This document shows positions 8,421-17,119 of a stretch of DNA of 59,606 nucleotides, piece after piece. Position 1 is the first letter of the stretch. The number at the start of each line of letters is the position of its first letter. The stretch covers positions 1 to 59,606 of the forward strand of contig DATBMA010000081.1 in NCBI GenBank assembly GCA_036555105.1, in the 5' to 3' direction. The position numbers were made by a program, and so were the translations under genes. The notes beneath the pieces were generated by a model. That model was not told where the DNA came from and did no database searches. It worked only from the letters and a program-made list of their open reading frames with translations. The DNA is from DATBMA01 sp036555105 (lineage in GTDB: Bacteria; Actinomycetota; Acidimicrobiia; Spongiisociales; ZC4RG35).

Positions 8421-8508
8421 CGAAGCTCCTTCGTATCACGGTGTGTGCCCCCACACGCGCTTGCTCCGCGCTGGGCGCCAGCCATGCTTTGTCGACGTAT
8501 CTTTCGAC
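8421..8508 (-). promoter_or_regulatory. Structured leader upstream of cpaB
   Basis: The 326-nt gap 8421-8746 has no credible gene. Its cpaB-proximal part holds a run of hairpins: CGAAG-GAG-CTTCG (8421-8433) carrying the ribosome-binding site in its loop, GTGTG-cccc-CACAC (8443-8456), GCGC/GCGC (8457-8471), GCTGG-gcg-CCAGC (8470-8482) and GTCGA/TCGAC (8491-8508). A TTGACA lies at 8657-8662 on the minus strand without a good -10. A 5-bp GC stem at 8726-8739 could end rpsA transcription. A structured 5'UTR controlling the Tad operon is plausible but unproven. Confidence 0.35.
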
Positions 8509-8746
8509 CCGGTAAGTCCTGCCCTTAAGCCCCATTGCCAGGACCGGAACAGGCTCGCAGCGGCCCCGATTCTGGTCAAGGATCGGGGGCAGGTCGCCAG
8601 CCTCATTCCTTTTCGGCGGCGATTCGACCGCTTCGACCGCCCTTCCGCTTCCGACGTGTCAACAGATCCAACGGCTCAATTAGCCGAAAAGGGCAGGCCG
8701 CCCGAAGTCGAAAAGAGCTCGAATAGGGGCCGCAGCCCCCACGAGG

Positions 8747-10147
8747 TCAGCGTCGGCCGATTCCCCGCTCTTTGAGCTCTTGGAGGATGGCCTCGAGTGA
8801 GGCGTCGACAGCAACGGGCTCAGCCGGCTGCGGCTCGTCCTCTTTTTCGAACTCGCGCCGGGCGGGTCTGCGGGCCGGCGCAGCCTGGGTGCGCTCCTGC
8901 CATTCCGGCGAGGCCTGCTTGATCGAGAGGCTGATCCGGCGCCGCTCGTCTTCCTTCTCGGTGATCTTGGCTTTGACCACCTGCCCGATGGATAGCTCCA
9001 ACTCCGGCGACTCCACCCGGTGGATGGCTATCTCCGAGACGTGGACAAGGCCTTCGACCCCCTCGGCGATCGAGACGAAGGCACCGAACGGAACCGTCTT
9101 GGTGACGACCCCTTCCACGATGTCGCCCACCTGGTTGTCCCTGGTGAACGTGTCCCAGGGGTTCTCGAGGGTCTGCCGTATGGACAAGGAGATCCGCTCC
9201 CGGTCACGGTCCACCTCGAGCACTTTGACCTTTACCTTGTCTCCGACCTTGACCACCTCGGATGGGTGGGAGACGTGCTGCCAGGACAGCTCGGACACAT
9301 GGACCAGGCCGTCCATGCCTCCGAGGTCCACGAAGGCGCCGAAGTTGACCACCGAGCTGACGGTGCCATCCCTGATGTCGCCTTCCCCGAGGTCGTCGAG
9401 AAACGCCTGCCGGTGCTCGGCCTGCTCCTCCTCCAGGTAGGCACGCCGCGAGAGCACGACATTGTTTCGGTTGCGGTCGAGCTCGATGACCTTGGCCTCG
9501 ATGTCCTGGCCGATGAACTGGTCGAGGTCGCGGACCCGGCGTAGGTCGACCAGTGATGCAGGAAGGAACCCGCGTAGGCCGATGTCGACTATCAGGCCAC
9601 CCTTGACCACCTCGATGACGGTCCCGGTCACGGTCCCGCCCTGGTCGGCAACCTGCTGCACGTTGCCCCACGCCCGCTCGTACTGAGCGCGCTTCTTGGA
9701 GAGGATCAGCCGGCCTTCCTCGTCCTCCTTGTTGAGGACGAGCGCCTCCACCTTCTCCCCCACGCTGACCACGGTTGTCGGGTCGACGTTGGCTCGAATC
9801 GACAGCTCGGCGGCCGGAATCAGGCCTTCTGACTTGTAGCCGATGTCGATCAGGGCGCCATCGGCGTCCACACCGACGACTGTGCCTTCGATGATGTCGC
9901 CCTCCCTGAACTCCACCACGGTATGGGCGATGGCGGCCTCGAAGTCCTCAGCCAGGTCGTCCGGGAGGTCATCCACAGTCGGGGGCACGATCACGGCCGG
10001 GCCGGCGGATTGGGCTGGTGCCTGCTCGGGGGCTTCGGGTGCTGGGGCGGACTCGGTTTCGGCGGGCACTGCCGGGTCGGCAGCGGGGGTCTGGGTCTCG
10101 GCTTCCGCATCCATGGGTGCGGTCGCGGTTTGCTCTTCGGTCGACAT
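8747..10147 (-). CDS. rpsA: 30S ribosomal protein S1
   Basis: 466 aa. An acidic Ala/Pro/Glu-rich N-terminal extension (about 1-60) is followed by four S1 RNA-binding repeats, each marked by GxxxGxV...G..V.I...GL.P/HVSEL (for example GDIRDGTVSSVVNFGAFVDL and GDIVEGVVTKTVPFGAFVSI), and a Lys/Arg/Glu-rich tail. Four repeats is the usual actinobacterial form, against six in E. coli. It helps bring mRNA to the 30S subunit. The ATG is kept although the only clear GGAGG (10163-10167) is about 15 nt upstream, a long spacing. Confidence 0.93.
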   Translation of the reverse strand: MSTEEQTATAPMDAEAETQTPAADPAVPAETESAPAPEAPEQAPAQSAGPAVIVPPTVDDLPDDLAEDFEAAIAHTVVEFREGDIIEGTVVGVDADGALIDIGYKSEGLIPAAELSIRANVDPTTVVSVGEKVEALVLNKEDEEGRLILSKKRAQYERAWGNVQQVADQGGTVTGTVIEVVKGGLIVDIGLRGFLPASLVDLRRVRDLDQFIGQDIEAKVIELDRNRNNVVLSRRAYLEEEQAEHRQAFLDDLGEGDIRDGTVSSVVNFGAFVDLGGMDGLVHVSELSWQHVSHPSEVVKVGDKVKVKVLEVDRDRERISLSIRQTLENPWDTFTRDNQVGDIVEGVVTKTVPFGAFVSIAEGVEGLVHVSEIAIHRVESPELELSIGQVVKAKITEKEDERRRISLSIKQASPEWQERTQAAPARRPARREFEKEDEPQPAEPVAVDASLEAILQELKERGIGRR

Positions 10148-10230
10148 ACTCGGGTTTCTCTACCTCCAAATGGGACTCCCGACGCGCACTCGGTCGGGGC
10201 GAGACGCCAATGTAGCAGGAAGGGATCACA

Positions 10231-10319
10231 GTCTCACAGTCGCACGGTCTCACAGTCGCACAGTGAGACAGTGAGACTCAGCCACCGTGAGACAGCAGTC
10301 AGCCACCGTGAGACAGCAG
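10231..10319. repeat. Octamer tandem array B with inverted half and 21-bp duplication
   Basis: Six contiguous octamers: GTCTCACA, GTCGCACG, GTCTCACA, GTCGCACA, then the inverted type GTGAGACA and GTGAGACT, so the array can fold on itself. A perfect tandem duplication of a 21-bp segment (10278-10298 and 10299-10319, starting TCAGCCACCGTGAGACAGCA) follows. It lies between the rpsA start and the polA stop. Confidence 0.85.
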
Positions 10320-10323
10320 AGCT

Positions 10324-12942
10324 CTAGCTCTTTACTTCGGCCAGGTTGCCGCCGGTGCTGATGTCGACCCGCAACGGGACGGCGAGCTCGACGACTCCCT
10401 CCATCACCTCGCGCGCCAGGTCGATTGCGGCCTCCAACTCGGCGGGCGGGGACTCGAGCACCAGCTCGTCGTGGATCTGGAGGAGGAGCGCGGTCTCCAT
10501 CTCTCGCTCGCTCAGCGACCGATCGAGGTCGATCATCGCCTTCTTGATGATGTCGGCGGCGGATCCCTGGATCGGGGCATTGAGCGCCATGCGCTCGCCC
10601 ATCTGCCTGACTCGATAGTTGTCGCTCTTGAGCTCCGGAAGGTACCTGCGCCGGCCGAATAGCGTGGTCGTGAATCCTTGGTTGCGGGCGAGCACCACTA
10701 CGCCATCCATGTACTCGCTGACAGAAGGGAACTGGGCGAAGTAGGCCTCGATGTGCCCGCGTGCCTCATCGCGACTGATCCCGAGACGATCGGCCAGGCC
10801 GAAGGCCTCCATCCCGTAAAGGAGACCGAAGTTGATCGTCTTGGCGACCCGCCGCAGGTCGGCGGACACCGCCTCCGGCTCCAGGCCGAACACCCTGGCT
10901 GCAGTCTCAGTGTGGACATCGGCGTCGGCCAGGAAGGCGTCGACCAGCACCGGGTCCTCGCTCATATGGGCCAGCACCCGCAGCTCGATCTGGGAGTAGT
11001 CGGCCACGACGAAGGTCCACCCCGGCCGTGGCACGAATGCTTTCCTAATCGTTCGACCCGTCTCCGACCGGATCGGGATGTTCTGGAGGTTGGGGGTCTC
11101 CGACGACAGGCGCCCGGTGGTGGCCGCCATCTGGTTGAAGCTCGTGTGGAGCCTGCCCTCCCGGGTGATGAGGGGTAGGTAGGCGTCGACATAGGTCGAC
11201 CGCAACTTCTCCAACTCGCGAAAGCGGAGCAGGGGCTCGATGATCGTGTGCTCCTCGGCCAACTTCTCCAGCACCGAGGCGTCGGTGGAGGGGGCGCCGG
11301 TACTCGTCTTCTTCTTGACCGGCAGCCCGAGCCGGTTGTAGAGGACGTCGCGCAGCTGGCCGGTGGAGTTGATGTTGAAAGGCCCCCCCGCCAGTTCATG
11401 GATCTTCCGCTCCAACACGCTCAACTCTTCCCGCAGAGTCTCTCCCAACTCTTCCAGGTACTCGCGGTCCACTCCCAACCCGGTGCGCTCCATCCGGGCC
11501 AGTACCGGGACCAGAGGCAATTCGATCGTTGCATAGAGGTCGGCCTCCCCCCGCTCGGCCAGCTCGGCCTGAAGGCGGTCGGCGAGCAACCCGATCACCT
11601 CGACCCGGCGGCCGGCCTTCTCGAGATCAAGCCTGCCTTCGAATGCGAGAGTTCCCTGACTTCCTTCGTCGACGGCGTCGACCGACTCGACCTCGAGGCC
11701 AAGCAGCCGGGCGGCCAGGTCCACCAAGTCGTAGGAACGCGTCGACGGATCGAGGACGTACGCGGCGAGGGCAGTGTCGAACTCGAGGCCATCCAGGAGG
11801 ATGTCGTGGGCGGCCAGGGCCTCGATGAGCGGCTTGGCGTCGTGGGCTCGCTTGGGACGATCCGGGTCGGCCATCGCCTCGCGCAGCGGCTCCAATGCGT
11901 CGAGCGGCACCGCGGCGGCAATGCCGTCACCCGCAATCGCCAATCCCCACAGGTCTCCGTTGCGCACAGCTTCCATCACCAGCGGGCTCCGCCTTGCCAG
12001 GGCGCCCACCTCCCCAGCGTCGGTCGTGAGCCGGGTTTCGACCTCGACGACCTCTCCGGCTGTGGTGCCTGCAGAGGGGTGGGCGGCGAGTAGGTCCTCC
12101 CACAAGGAGTGGAACTCGAGGCTGTCGAACAGTCGCTTGGCCGGCTCACGCTCCCACTCCTGTCGAACCAGATCATCGATCTCCACCCCCAGCCCGAGGT
12201 TCGAGACCAGCGTCATCAACTCGCGGTTGAGGAACACCTGCTCGCGGCCCTCGGCCAGTGACGATCTGAGTTTGGGAGTCAGCTCATCGAGGTGTGAGTA
12301 GATCCCCTCGAGCGTCCCGAAGTCACCAACCAATCGCGCCGCGGTCTTCTCCCCCACACGCGGGACCCCGGGAAGGTTGTCCGAGGTGTCCCCCCGAAGG
12401 GCTGCATAGTCGACGTACTGATCGGGTCGGATCTGATACCGATCCTCCACATATGTGGCGTCGGCCACCACCACATCGCTGATGCCCCGGCGCGTATAGA
12501 GGACTCGCAGGTGATCGTCGACCAACTGGAAGGCATCGCGGTCACCGGTGACTACCAGGACATCCCATGCTTGCTTGCGAGCCAGCTCGCTCAGGGAGGC
12601 AATGAGGTCGTCGGCCTCATAACCCTCCAACCGCAGCTGCGGGATCCCGAGCACCTGCAGCACCTCGTCGATCAGCGGCATCTGCGATCGGAACCCCTCT
12701 GGAGCCCCCTCCCGCTGCGCCTTGTACTCCGTGTATCGCTCCGAGCGGAAGGTCTGGCGCGAGACGTCCCATGCCACTGCCACTCCGTCGGGGTGGTGGT
12801 CGCCGAGGAGCTTGATCAGCATGCGGGTGAAGCCGAAGACGGCGTTGGTGATCTGGCCCCCGGTGGTCTGCAGGTCGGGAGGGAGGGCAAAGAAGGCCCG
12901 ATAGGCGATCGAATTCCCGTCGAGCACCGCCAGCGTCGGCAC
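10324..12942 (-). CDS. polA: DNA polymerase I (5' nuclease and polymerase; proofreading domain degenerate)
   Basis: 872 aa from GTG 12942, which gives the family start VPTLAVLDGNSIAYRAFF. Domains: 5'-3' nuclease (about 1-290), 3'-5' exonuclease fold (about 310-480) and family A polymerase. Polymerase motif A (ADYSQIELRVLAH, near residue 648), motif B (RRVAKTINFGLLYG) and motif C (QIHDELV, near 823) are intact. In the exonuclease fold the DxE metal site is replaced (LVMEAVRNGDLWGLA) and the second motif reads HDAKPLIE, so proofreading should be absent, as in other actinobacterial PolA. It acts in Okazaki fragment maturation and repair. A -10-like TACGCT ends 6 nt before the GTG, suggesting a leaderless mRNA. 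Confidence 0.95.
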   Translation of the reverse strand: MPTLAVLDGNSIAYRAFFALPPDLQTTGGQITNAVFGFTRMLIKLLGDHHPDGVAVAWDVSRQTFRSERYTEYKAQREGAPEGFRSQMPLIDEVLQVLGIPQLRLEGYEADDLIASLSELARKQAWDVLVVTGDRDAFQLVDDHLRVLYTRRGISDVVVADATYVEDRYQIRPDQYVDYAALRGDTSDNLPGVPRVGEKTAARLVGDFGTLEGIYSHLDELTPKLRSSLAEGREQVFLNRELMTLVSNLGLGVEIDDLVRQEWEREPAKRLFDSLEFHSLWEDLLAAHPSAGTTAGEVVEVETRLTTDAGEVGALARRSPLVMEAVRNGDLWGLAIAGDGIAAAVPLDALEPLREAMADPDRPKRAHDAKPLIEALAAHDILLDGLEFDTALAAYVLDPSTRSYDLVDLAARLLGLEVESVDAVDEGSQGTLAFEGRLDLEKAGRRVEVIGLLADRLQAELAERGEADLYATIELPLVPVLARMERTGLGVDREYLEELGETLREELSVLERKIHELAGGPFNINSTGQLRDVLYNRLGLPVKKKTSTGAPSTDASVLEKLAEEHTIIEPLLRFRELEKLRSTYVDAYLPLITREGRLHTSFNQMAATTGRLSSETPNLQNIPIRSETGRTIRKAFVPRPGWTFVVADYSQIELRVLAHMSEDPVLVDAFLADADVHTETAARVFGLEPEAVSADLRRVAKTINFGLLYGMEAFGLADRLGISRDEARGHIEAYFAQFPSVSEYMDGVVVLARNQGFTTTLFGRRRYLPELKSDNYRVRQMGERMALNAPIQGSAADIIKKAMIDLDRSLSEREMETALLLQIHDELVLESPPAELEAAIDLAREVMEGVVELAVPLRVDISTGGNLAEVKS

Positions 12943-12948
12943 CGGGCC

Positions 12949-12954
12949 AGCGTA
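12949..12954 (-). promoter_or_regulatory. -10 element of polA, leaderless spacing
   Basis: TACGCT on the minus strand ends 6 nt before the polA GTG, so initiation would fall on or beside the start codon. No Shine-Dalgarno sequence is present. No -35 is clear. Confidence 0.45.
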
Positions 12955-12959
12955 TCGGC

Positions 12960-12994
12960 CGTCTGAAGTCTCAAGTCGCAAGTCTCAGGTTCGA
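12960..12994. repeat. Heptamer tandem array upstream of polA
   Basis: Five contiguous 7-bp units: CGTCTGA, AGTCTCA, AGTCGCA, AGTCTCA, GGTTCGA. They lie between the polA promoter and tRNA-Leu. The core words resemble the octamer family but the period is 7. Confidence 0.65.
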
Positions 12995-13017
12995 GACGTG
13001 CGACAATCCCACTGCCG

Positions 13018-13101
13018 GCCGGAGTGGCGAAACCGGAAAACGCGATGGTCTCAAACACCATTGCCCGCAAGGGCTTGCGGGTTCGAGTCCCGCCTCCGGC
13101 A
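13018..13101 (+). tRNA. tRNA-Leu (anticodon CAA)
   Basis: The sequence folds as a class II tRNA: acceptor GCCGGAG/CTCCGGC with discriminator A at 13101, an anticodon stem ATGGT/ACCAT enclosing loop CTCAAAC (anticodon CAA, reads UUG), a long variable arm, and T arm GCGGG-TTCGAGT-CCCGC. The 3' CCA is not encoded. It is on the opposite strand to the flanking polA and histidine kinase genes. An octamer array begins 9 nt after its 3' end. Confidence 0.95.
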
Positions 13102-13109
13102 CAAAAGAG

Positions 13110-13197
13110 ATCTCGAAGTCGCACGGTCTCGAAGTCGCACGGTCTCGAAGTCGCACGGTCTCGAAGTCGCACGGTCTCGAAGTCTCACCGTGCGACC
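13110..13197. repeat. Octamer tandem array C (11 units, 16-bp higher-order repeat)
   Basis: Eleven contiguous octamers. GTCGCACG at 13118, 13134, 13150 and 13166 alternates exactly with TCTCGAA-type units (ATCTCGAA at 13110, then GTCTCGAA at 13126, 13142, 13158 and 13174), giving a perfect 16-bp repeat. The array ends with GTCTCACC and the inverted unit GTGCGACC (13190-13197). It sits between tRNA-Leu and the convergent kinase gene. Confidence 0.9.
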
Positions 13198-13247
13198 GCC
13201 TTGAACAATGCCAGGGGACGTGACTAGTGCGGAGTTACGCTGACCGG

Positions 13248-13337
13248 GCAACGGCCACCGAGTCCCCATCCTTTGCCGCATCCCCCCACTCCCCCACTCC
13301 CTGGCTCAGGATGGTGGGCGCTAGAGGTGGCCGTTGC
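13248..13337. repeat. 90-bp nested inverted-repeat element
   Basis: A perfect 12-bp inverted repeat, GCAACGGCCACC (13248-13259) and GGTGGCCGTTGC (13326-13337), encloses a second shorter stem, CCATCC (13266-13271) with GGATGG (13309-13314). The loop is runs of C and ACTCC (G-rich on the minus strand). No open frame of note is inside. It lies in the 190 nt between array C and the histidine kinase stop, so it may act as a terminator-like structure or be a small non-autonomous element. Confidence 0.5.
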
Positions 13338-13386
13338 TCTTCTCCGCTCGTCTCCTGAGTAGGCACGACCCGCCACCCGCGCGACC

Positions 13387-14783
13387 TCAGCAGGGCAGCT
13401 TGACGGTGAACACCGCGCCGGCGCCTGGTGGGGAGGCGGCCGCGACCGACCCTCCCATCCGCCCCACCAGCCCGGCCACGATCGCCAGCCCCAGCCCGGC
13501 CCCATCGAGCTTCCGGCCTCCGGCCCGACCCCCGACGTAGTGCCGGTCGAAGATATGAGGCAGGTCGGACTCGTCGATTCCCGGCCCCTGGTCGGCGACG
13601 ACGATCTCCGCCTGCCCTTCGGTTGATCGGCCGACGGAGACCGTGACCACCCCCAACTCCGGTGAGTGCTTGAGGGCATTGTCGATGAGGTTGCTGAGGA
13701 TCTGGGCAAGTCGCTCCGGGTCCATCCGGCACGGGCCGGTCGACAAAATGTGGGTGCGGAGCTCGACCTTGAGATCTGCGGCCCGGCCGTTGAAGGATTC
13801 AACGACTTCGGCCAGGTGAGCGGCGACATCCATCACCTCGGGCCGGAGGGTGAATTCAGGGCTGCCAAGCCGTGCCAGCAGGGTCAGGTCTTCGGTCAAA
13901 CGCCGGAGACGCTCGGTCTGGCGGTGCATCACTTCTCCGACCCGTGCCAGCTCTCCTTGCTCGATCTCGCCGGCCGCCAGCGCTTCGGCGTATCCCCCCA
14001 ACGTCGTGAGCGGGGTTCGCAGCTCGTGCCCAACCGAGAGGACGAACTCGCGCTCGCGCTCGCTCGAATGCTCGAGGTCAGATGCCATCTGGTTGAAGGC
14101 GGAACCGAGCGTTGCGAGGTCGGAGTCGCCCAGGCCCTCGACCCTGGTCGACAAGTCTCCGCCGGCCAGTGATCGGGCCGCCCCGGCCAGGACCCCCACG
14201 TCTGCGGACAACCGCCGCGATAGGACCCGGGCAAGGATCGCTGCCAGAGCCACCCCCACCATGAGGGAGAGGGCAAACGTGCGGAAGAGCCTGGAACGAT
14301 CCACCACTGATGTGTCGCGGGTGAGGGCGATCACAGGTGTGGCAGGCCCGACGCCGGCGAGCGGTCGCAGGAGCACGATCGTCCCCGTCGGGCTGGTGAT
14401 GAACTGCTGACGCCCCGCCCGAAGCGCGGCCTCGTCGATGGGGAGCGTCTGCAAGTGGGCAGAACCCGTTACAAGCTCTCCCTGCCTGGTGATCAAGGCC
14501 AGTTCCAGGTCGCTCCCGCCCGCCGCCCGGCGCATGCGGGTCAGGAGCTCGCCGCTGTCCCCGGCGGACAACTCGACCAGCAACTCGCGCAGCCTGGCCA
14601 CCCCGGGCCGGTTGGGGCCAATGCGATCCGCCACCACCCCTGCAACCTCGTCGGCCGCCCGCATCATCTCGCCCTGGGTGGCCTGGAGAGCGGCGCGCCT
14701 GGCCGCTACCGCCGCGGCCGCGGTAACCACCAAGCCGATCACGATCGCAACCCCGAGCAAGGACCAGAAGAGCCTGCGTCGCA

Positions 14784-14784
<1 letters not shown>
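13387..14784 (-). CDS. Sensor histidine kinase (OmpR-type partner)
   Basis: 465 aa from GTG 14784, whose first base is the last base of the regulator's TAG stop; GGAG lies 7 nt upstream. A membrane helix near the N-terminus (FWSLLGVAIVIGLVV), an extracytoplasmic sensor segment (about 30-170) and a second helix (FALSLMVGVALAAILA) lead to HAMP and HisKA with the H-box SVGHELRTPLT (phospho-His near 253), the N box (LSNLIDNALKHSP), G1 (VVADQGPGID) and G2 (LDGAGLGLAIV). It phosphorylates the regulator encoded just upstream. The signal is unknown. Confidence 0.92.
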
Positions 14785-15449
<665 letters not shown>

Positions 15450-15484
15450 GATTGCGAGTCTTGTCGGCGCCGGTTCGAGGATTG

Positions 15485-16345
15485 TTAAGAGCCGAAGCCG
15501 CTGATGTCTGCGACGGTGGCGGTCAGGCCCGCAGCTTCGACCGACTCCCCTGCCGGCACCTCCCGCCTGACCAGGGCCAGCCCGAGCACCGGCTCGCCTG
15601 ATGCCCCGGCCGCCGTGGTTCCAAGCCGGCCGACTTCCTGTGCCTCGCGGAGCAGCGCTGCCCCCGCCGCGGGAGGCTCCGAGCCTGGCGCGAACTCCAG
15701 GCGCACCAGCCGCCGGTTGACGTGGCCGCGGCTGTCGATTCTGGCCACCAGCTCCTGGCCGAGATAGCAACCCTTTTCGAATGAGACTGCCTCGAGCACG
15801 AGGCCCGTCTCCTGCGGGATTGTGTCCTCGTCGACGTCCCGCCCCATCACCGGCTCGCCTCGCTCGATGCGGATGCGGTCCCAGGCCGCGGGTGTCAGAT
15901 GTGTCCCCTCCGCCGGGGATCCGGGTGCGAACCACCTGGCCAGGTCGGCCAGCGGCGCCGAGACGGATCCGGGGGGTGGTGACCACCCGCCGCCCAGCAG
16001 CATCACCGGTGGCGTCGCCACCGCGATTTCCGCTTTCACCCTGATCCGGTAGGTGGCCAGGTCGGAGGCAACCCGCTCGCCGTAACCGGCATCGGCCAGC
16101 AGCGCCACCTTTGACGGCTCGGTCCAGACCCACAGCAACGCCCGCAACTTCCCCCGGGGGCCGAGGAGGAAGGATCGCCGGGCGGTCCCGGGATCCGTCA
16201 GCGCCAGATCCTGGCTGACCAAGCCCTGCACGAAAGGAATGGCCTCGGGCCCGACGACCTCGACCAACTCATGGGTGCCGGTCACCACACCCGAGCCCGT
16301 CGCCCAACTCCCTGGTCCGAGAGCGGCGTCGCCAGGGCCGGTCAT
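15485..16345 (-). CDS. ygfZ: YgfZ/GcvT-like folate-binding protein
   Basis: 286 aa tetrahydrofolate-dependent protein of the YgfZ family, which supports iron-sulfur cluster repair and assembly. The family signature KGCYLGQE is at 191-198, preceded by ERGEPVMGRDVDEDTIPQE. The N-terminal GcvT-like fold (VQGLVSQDLALTDPGTARRS) is complete. It overlaps the ccdA stop by 4 nt, so it is probably co-transcribed with ccdA. Length is normal. Confidence 0.9.
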   Translation of the reverse strand: MTGPGDAALGPGSWATGSGVVTGTHELVEVVGPEAIPFVQGLVSQDLALTDPGTARRSFLLGPRGKLRALLWVWTEPSKVALLADAGYGERVASDLATYRIRVKAEIAVATPPVMLLGGGWSPPPGSVSAPLADLARWFAPGSPAEGTHLTPAAWDRIRIERGEPVMGRDVDEDTIPQETGLVLEAVSFEKGCYLGQELVARIDSRGHVNRRLVRLEFAPGSEPPAAGAALLREAQEVGRLGTTAAGASGEPVLGLALVRREVPAGESVEAAGLTATVADISGFGS

Positions 16346-17100
16346 ATCTCAGCCAGTGGCTGCAGCCATGGCACGGTCGTGATCAGTTCGGTGAAGTATC
16401 CGGAGATGGTCCCAATGTTTCCCGTGACCATTACAACCCCGAAGGCGACCATCACGATTCCGGCTCCGATGCTGATTGGACGGAGCCACTTTCGCAGCCG
16501 CCCGACCACCTTCAACCAGCCCAGGGCGGCCAGGATGAAGGGGATCCCGAGCCCCAGCGAATAGGCGATGAGCAGGATCACGCCCGCCGTCAGGGTCGTC
16601 TGGGTGGCGGCGGTGGCCAGCACCACCGACAGGATCGGGCCGAGGCATGGCGTCCAGGCGAAGGCGAAGGCCATCCCCATGACGAAAGGAGCGGCCTCTC
16701 CCAGACGCGAGGGTCGCACGTCGATCCGGTGCTCACGGGCGAGAAAGCCCATCCGGTCCATGCCGCCGGCCGCCAGCACCACCATCATGATCCCGAAAGC
16801 GATGATGAGGCCCCCCGCCACCCTGGTGATGACGTTCTGATTGTCCACCAGAAACTGTCCGAGGCCGGTGGCAGTGGCTCCGAGGATTGCGAAGACGAGG
16901 GTGAAACCGAGCACGAACTCGATGGCCACCCTGGCCATCCGGCGCCCGGAGACATCCCCTGCCTCCAGCTGGGCGGCCGAGTAACCGGACATCATCGCCA
17001 GATACCCCGGCACCAAGGGCAGGACGCAGGGAGACACGAAGGAGATCACGCCACCTCCGAAGGCGAGCAGGATCTGCAAAGGGAGGGCGGACTGTTCCAT
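16342..17100 (-). CDS. ccdA: CcdA-type thiol:disulfide transmembrane protein
   Basis: 252 aa from ATG 17100, which gives the usual N-terminus (LAFGGGVISFVSPCVLPLVP). Six hydrophobic segments. The two redox Cys are at 25 (SFVSPCVLP) and 152 (FAWTPCLGPI). The family moves electrons from thioredoxin across the membrane to extracytoplasmic partners such as CcsX/ResA or DsbD-like reductases; no cytochrome c biogenesis gene is adjacent here. The start is back-to-back with the MFS gene: CATG holds divergent ATGs, and no Shine-Dalgarno sequence is visible for ccdA. Confidence 0.88.
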   Translation of the reverse strand: MEQSALPLQILLAFGGGVISFVSPCVLPLVPGYLAMMSGYSAAQLEAGDVSGRRMARVAIEFVLGFTLVFAILGATATGLGQFLVDNQNVITRVAGGLIIAFGIMMVVLAAGGMDRMGFLAREHRIDVRPSRLGEAAPFVMGMAFAFAWTPCLGPILSVVLATAATQTTLTAGVILLIAYSLGLGIPFILAALGWLKVVGRLRKWLRPISIGAGIVMVAFGVVMVTGNIGTISGYFTELITTVPWLQPLAEI

Positions 17101-17119
17101 GCCGTTCTGGAGGCGGACC

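Noticed and set aside
8471..8530. Cyclic-di-GMP (GEMM) riboswitch before cpaB
   Set aside because: The minus strand has a TCGAAAGA tetraloop-like segment and ACAAAGC downstream, as in GEMM-I, but the second helix and its receptor cannot be drawn, so I do not call it.
13110..13197. CRISPR array
   Set aside because: Units are 8 or 16 bp, contiguous and without spacers, and there are no cas genes.
13018..13337. Integration site of a mobile element at tRNA-Leu
   Set aside because: There is no integrase, no repeated tRNA 3' end in the window and no change in gene style downstream.
15450..16133. A long N-terminal extension of the response regulator
   Set aside because: It would run through ygfZ in another frame and reads as Arg/Gly-rich noise; the receiver domain starts cleanly at GTG 15449.
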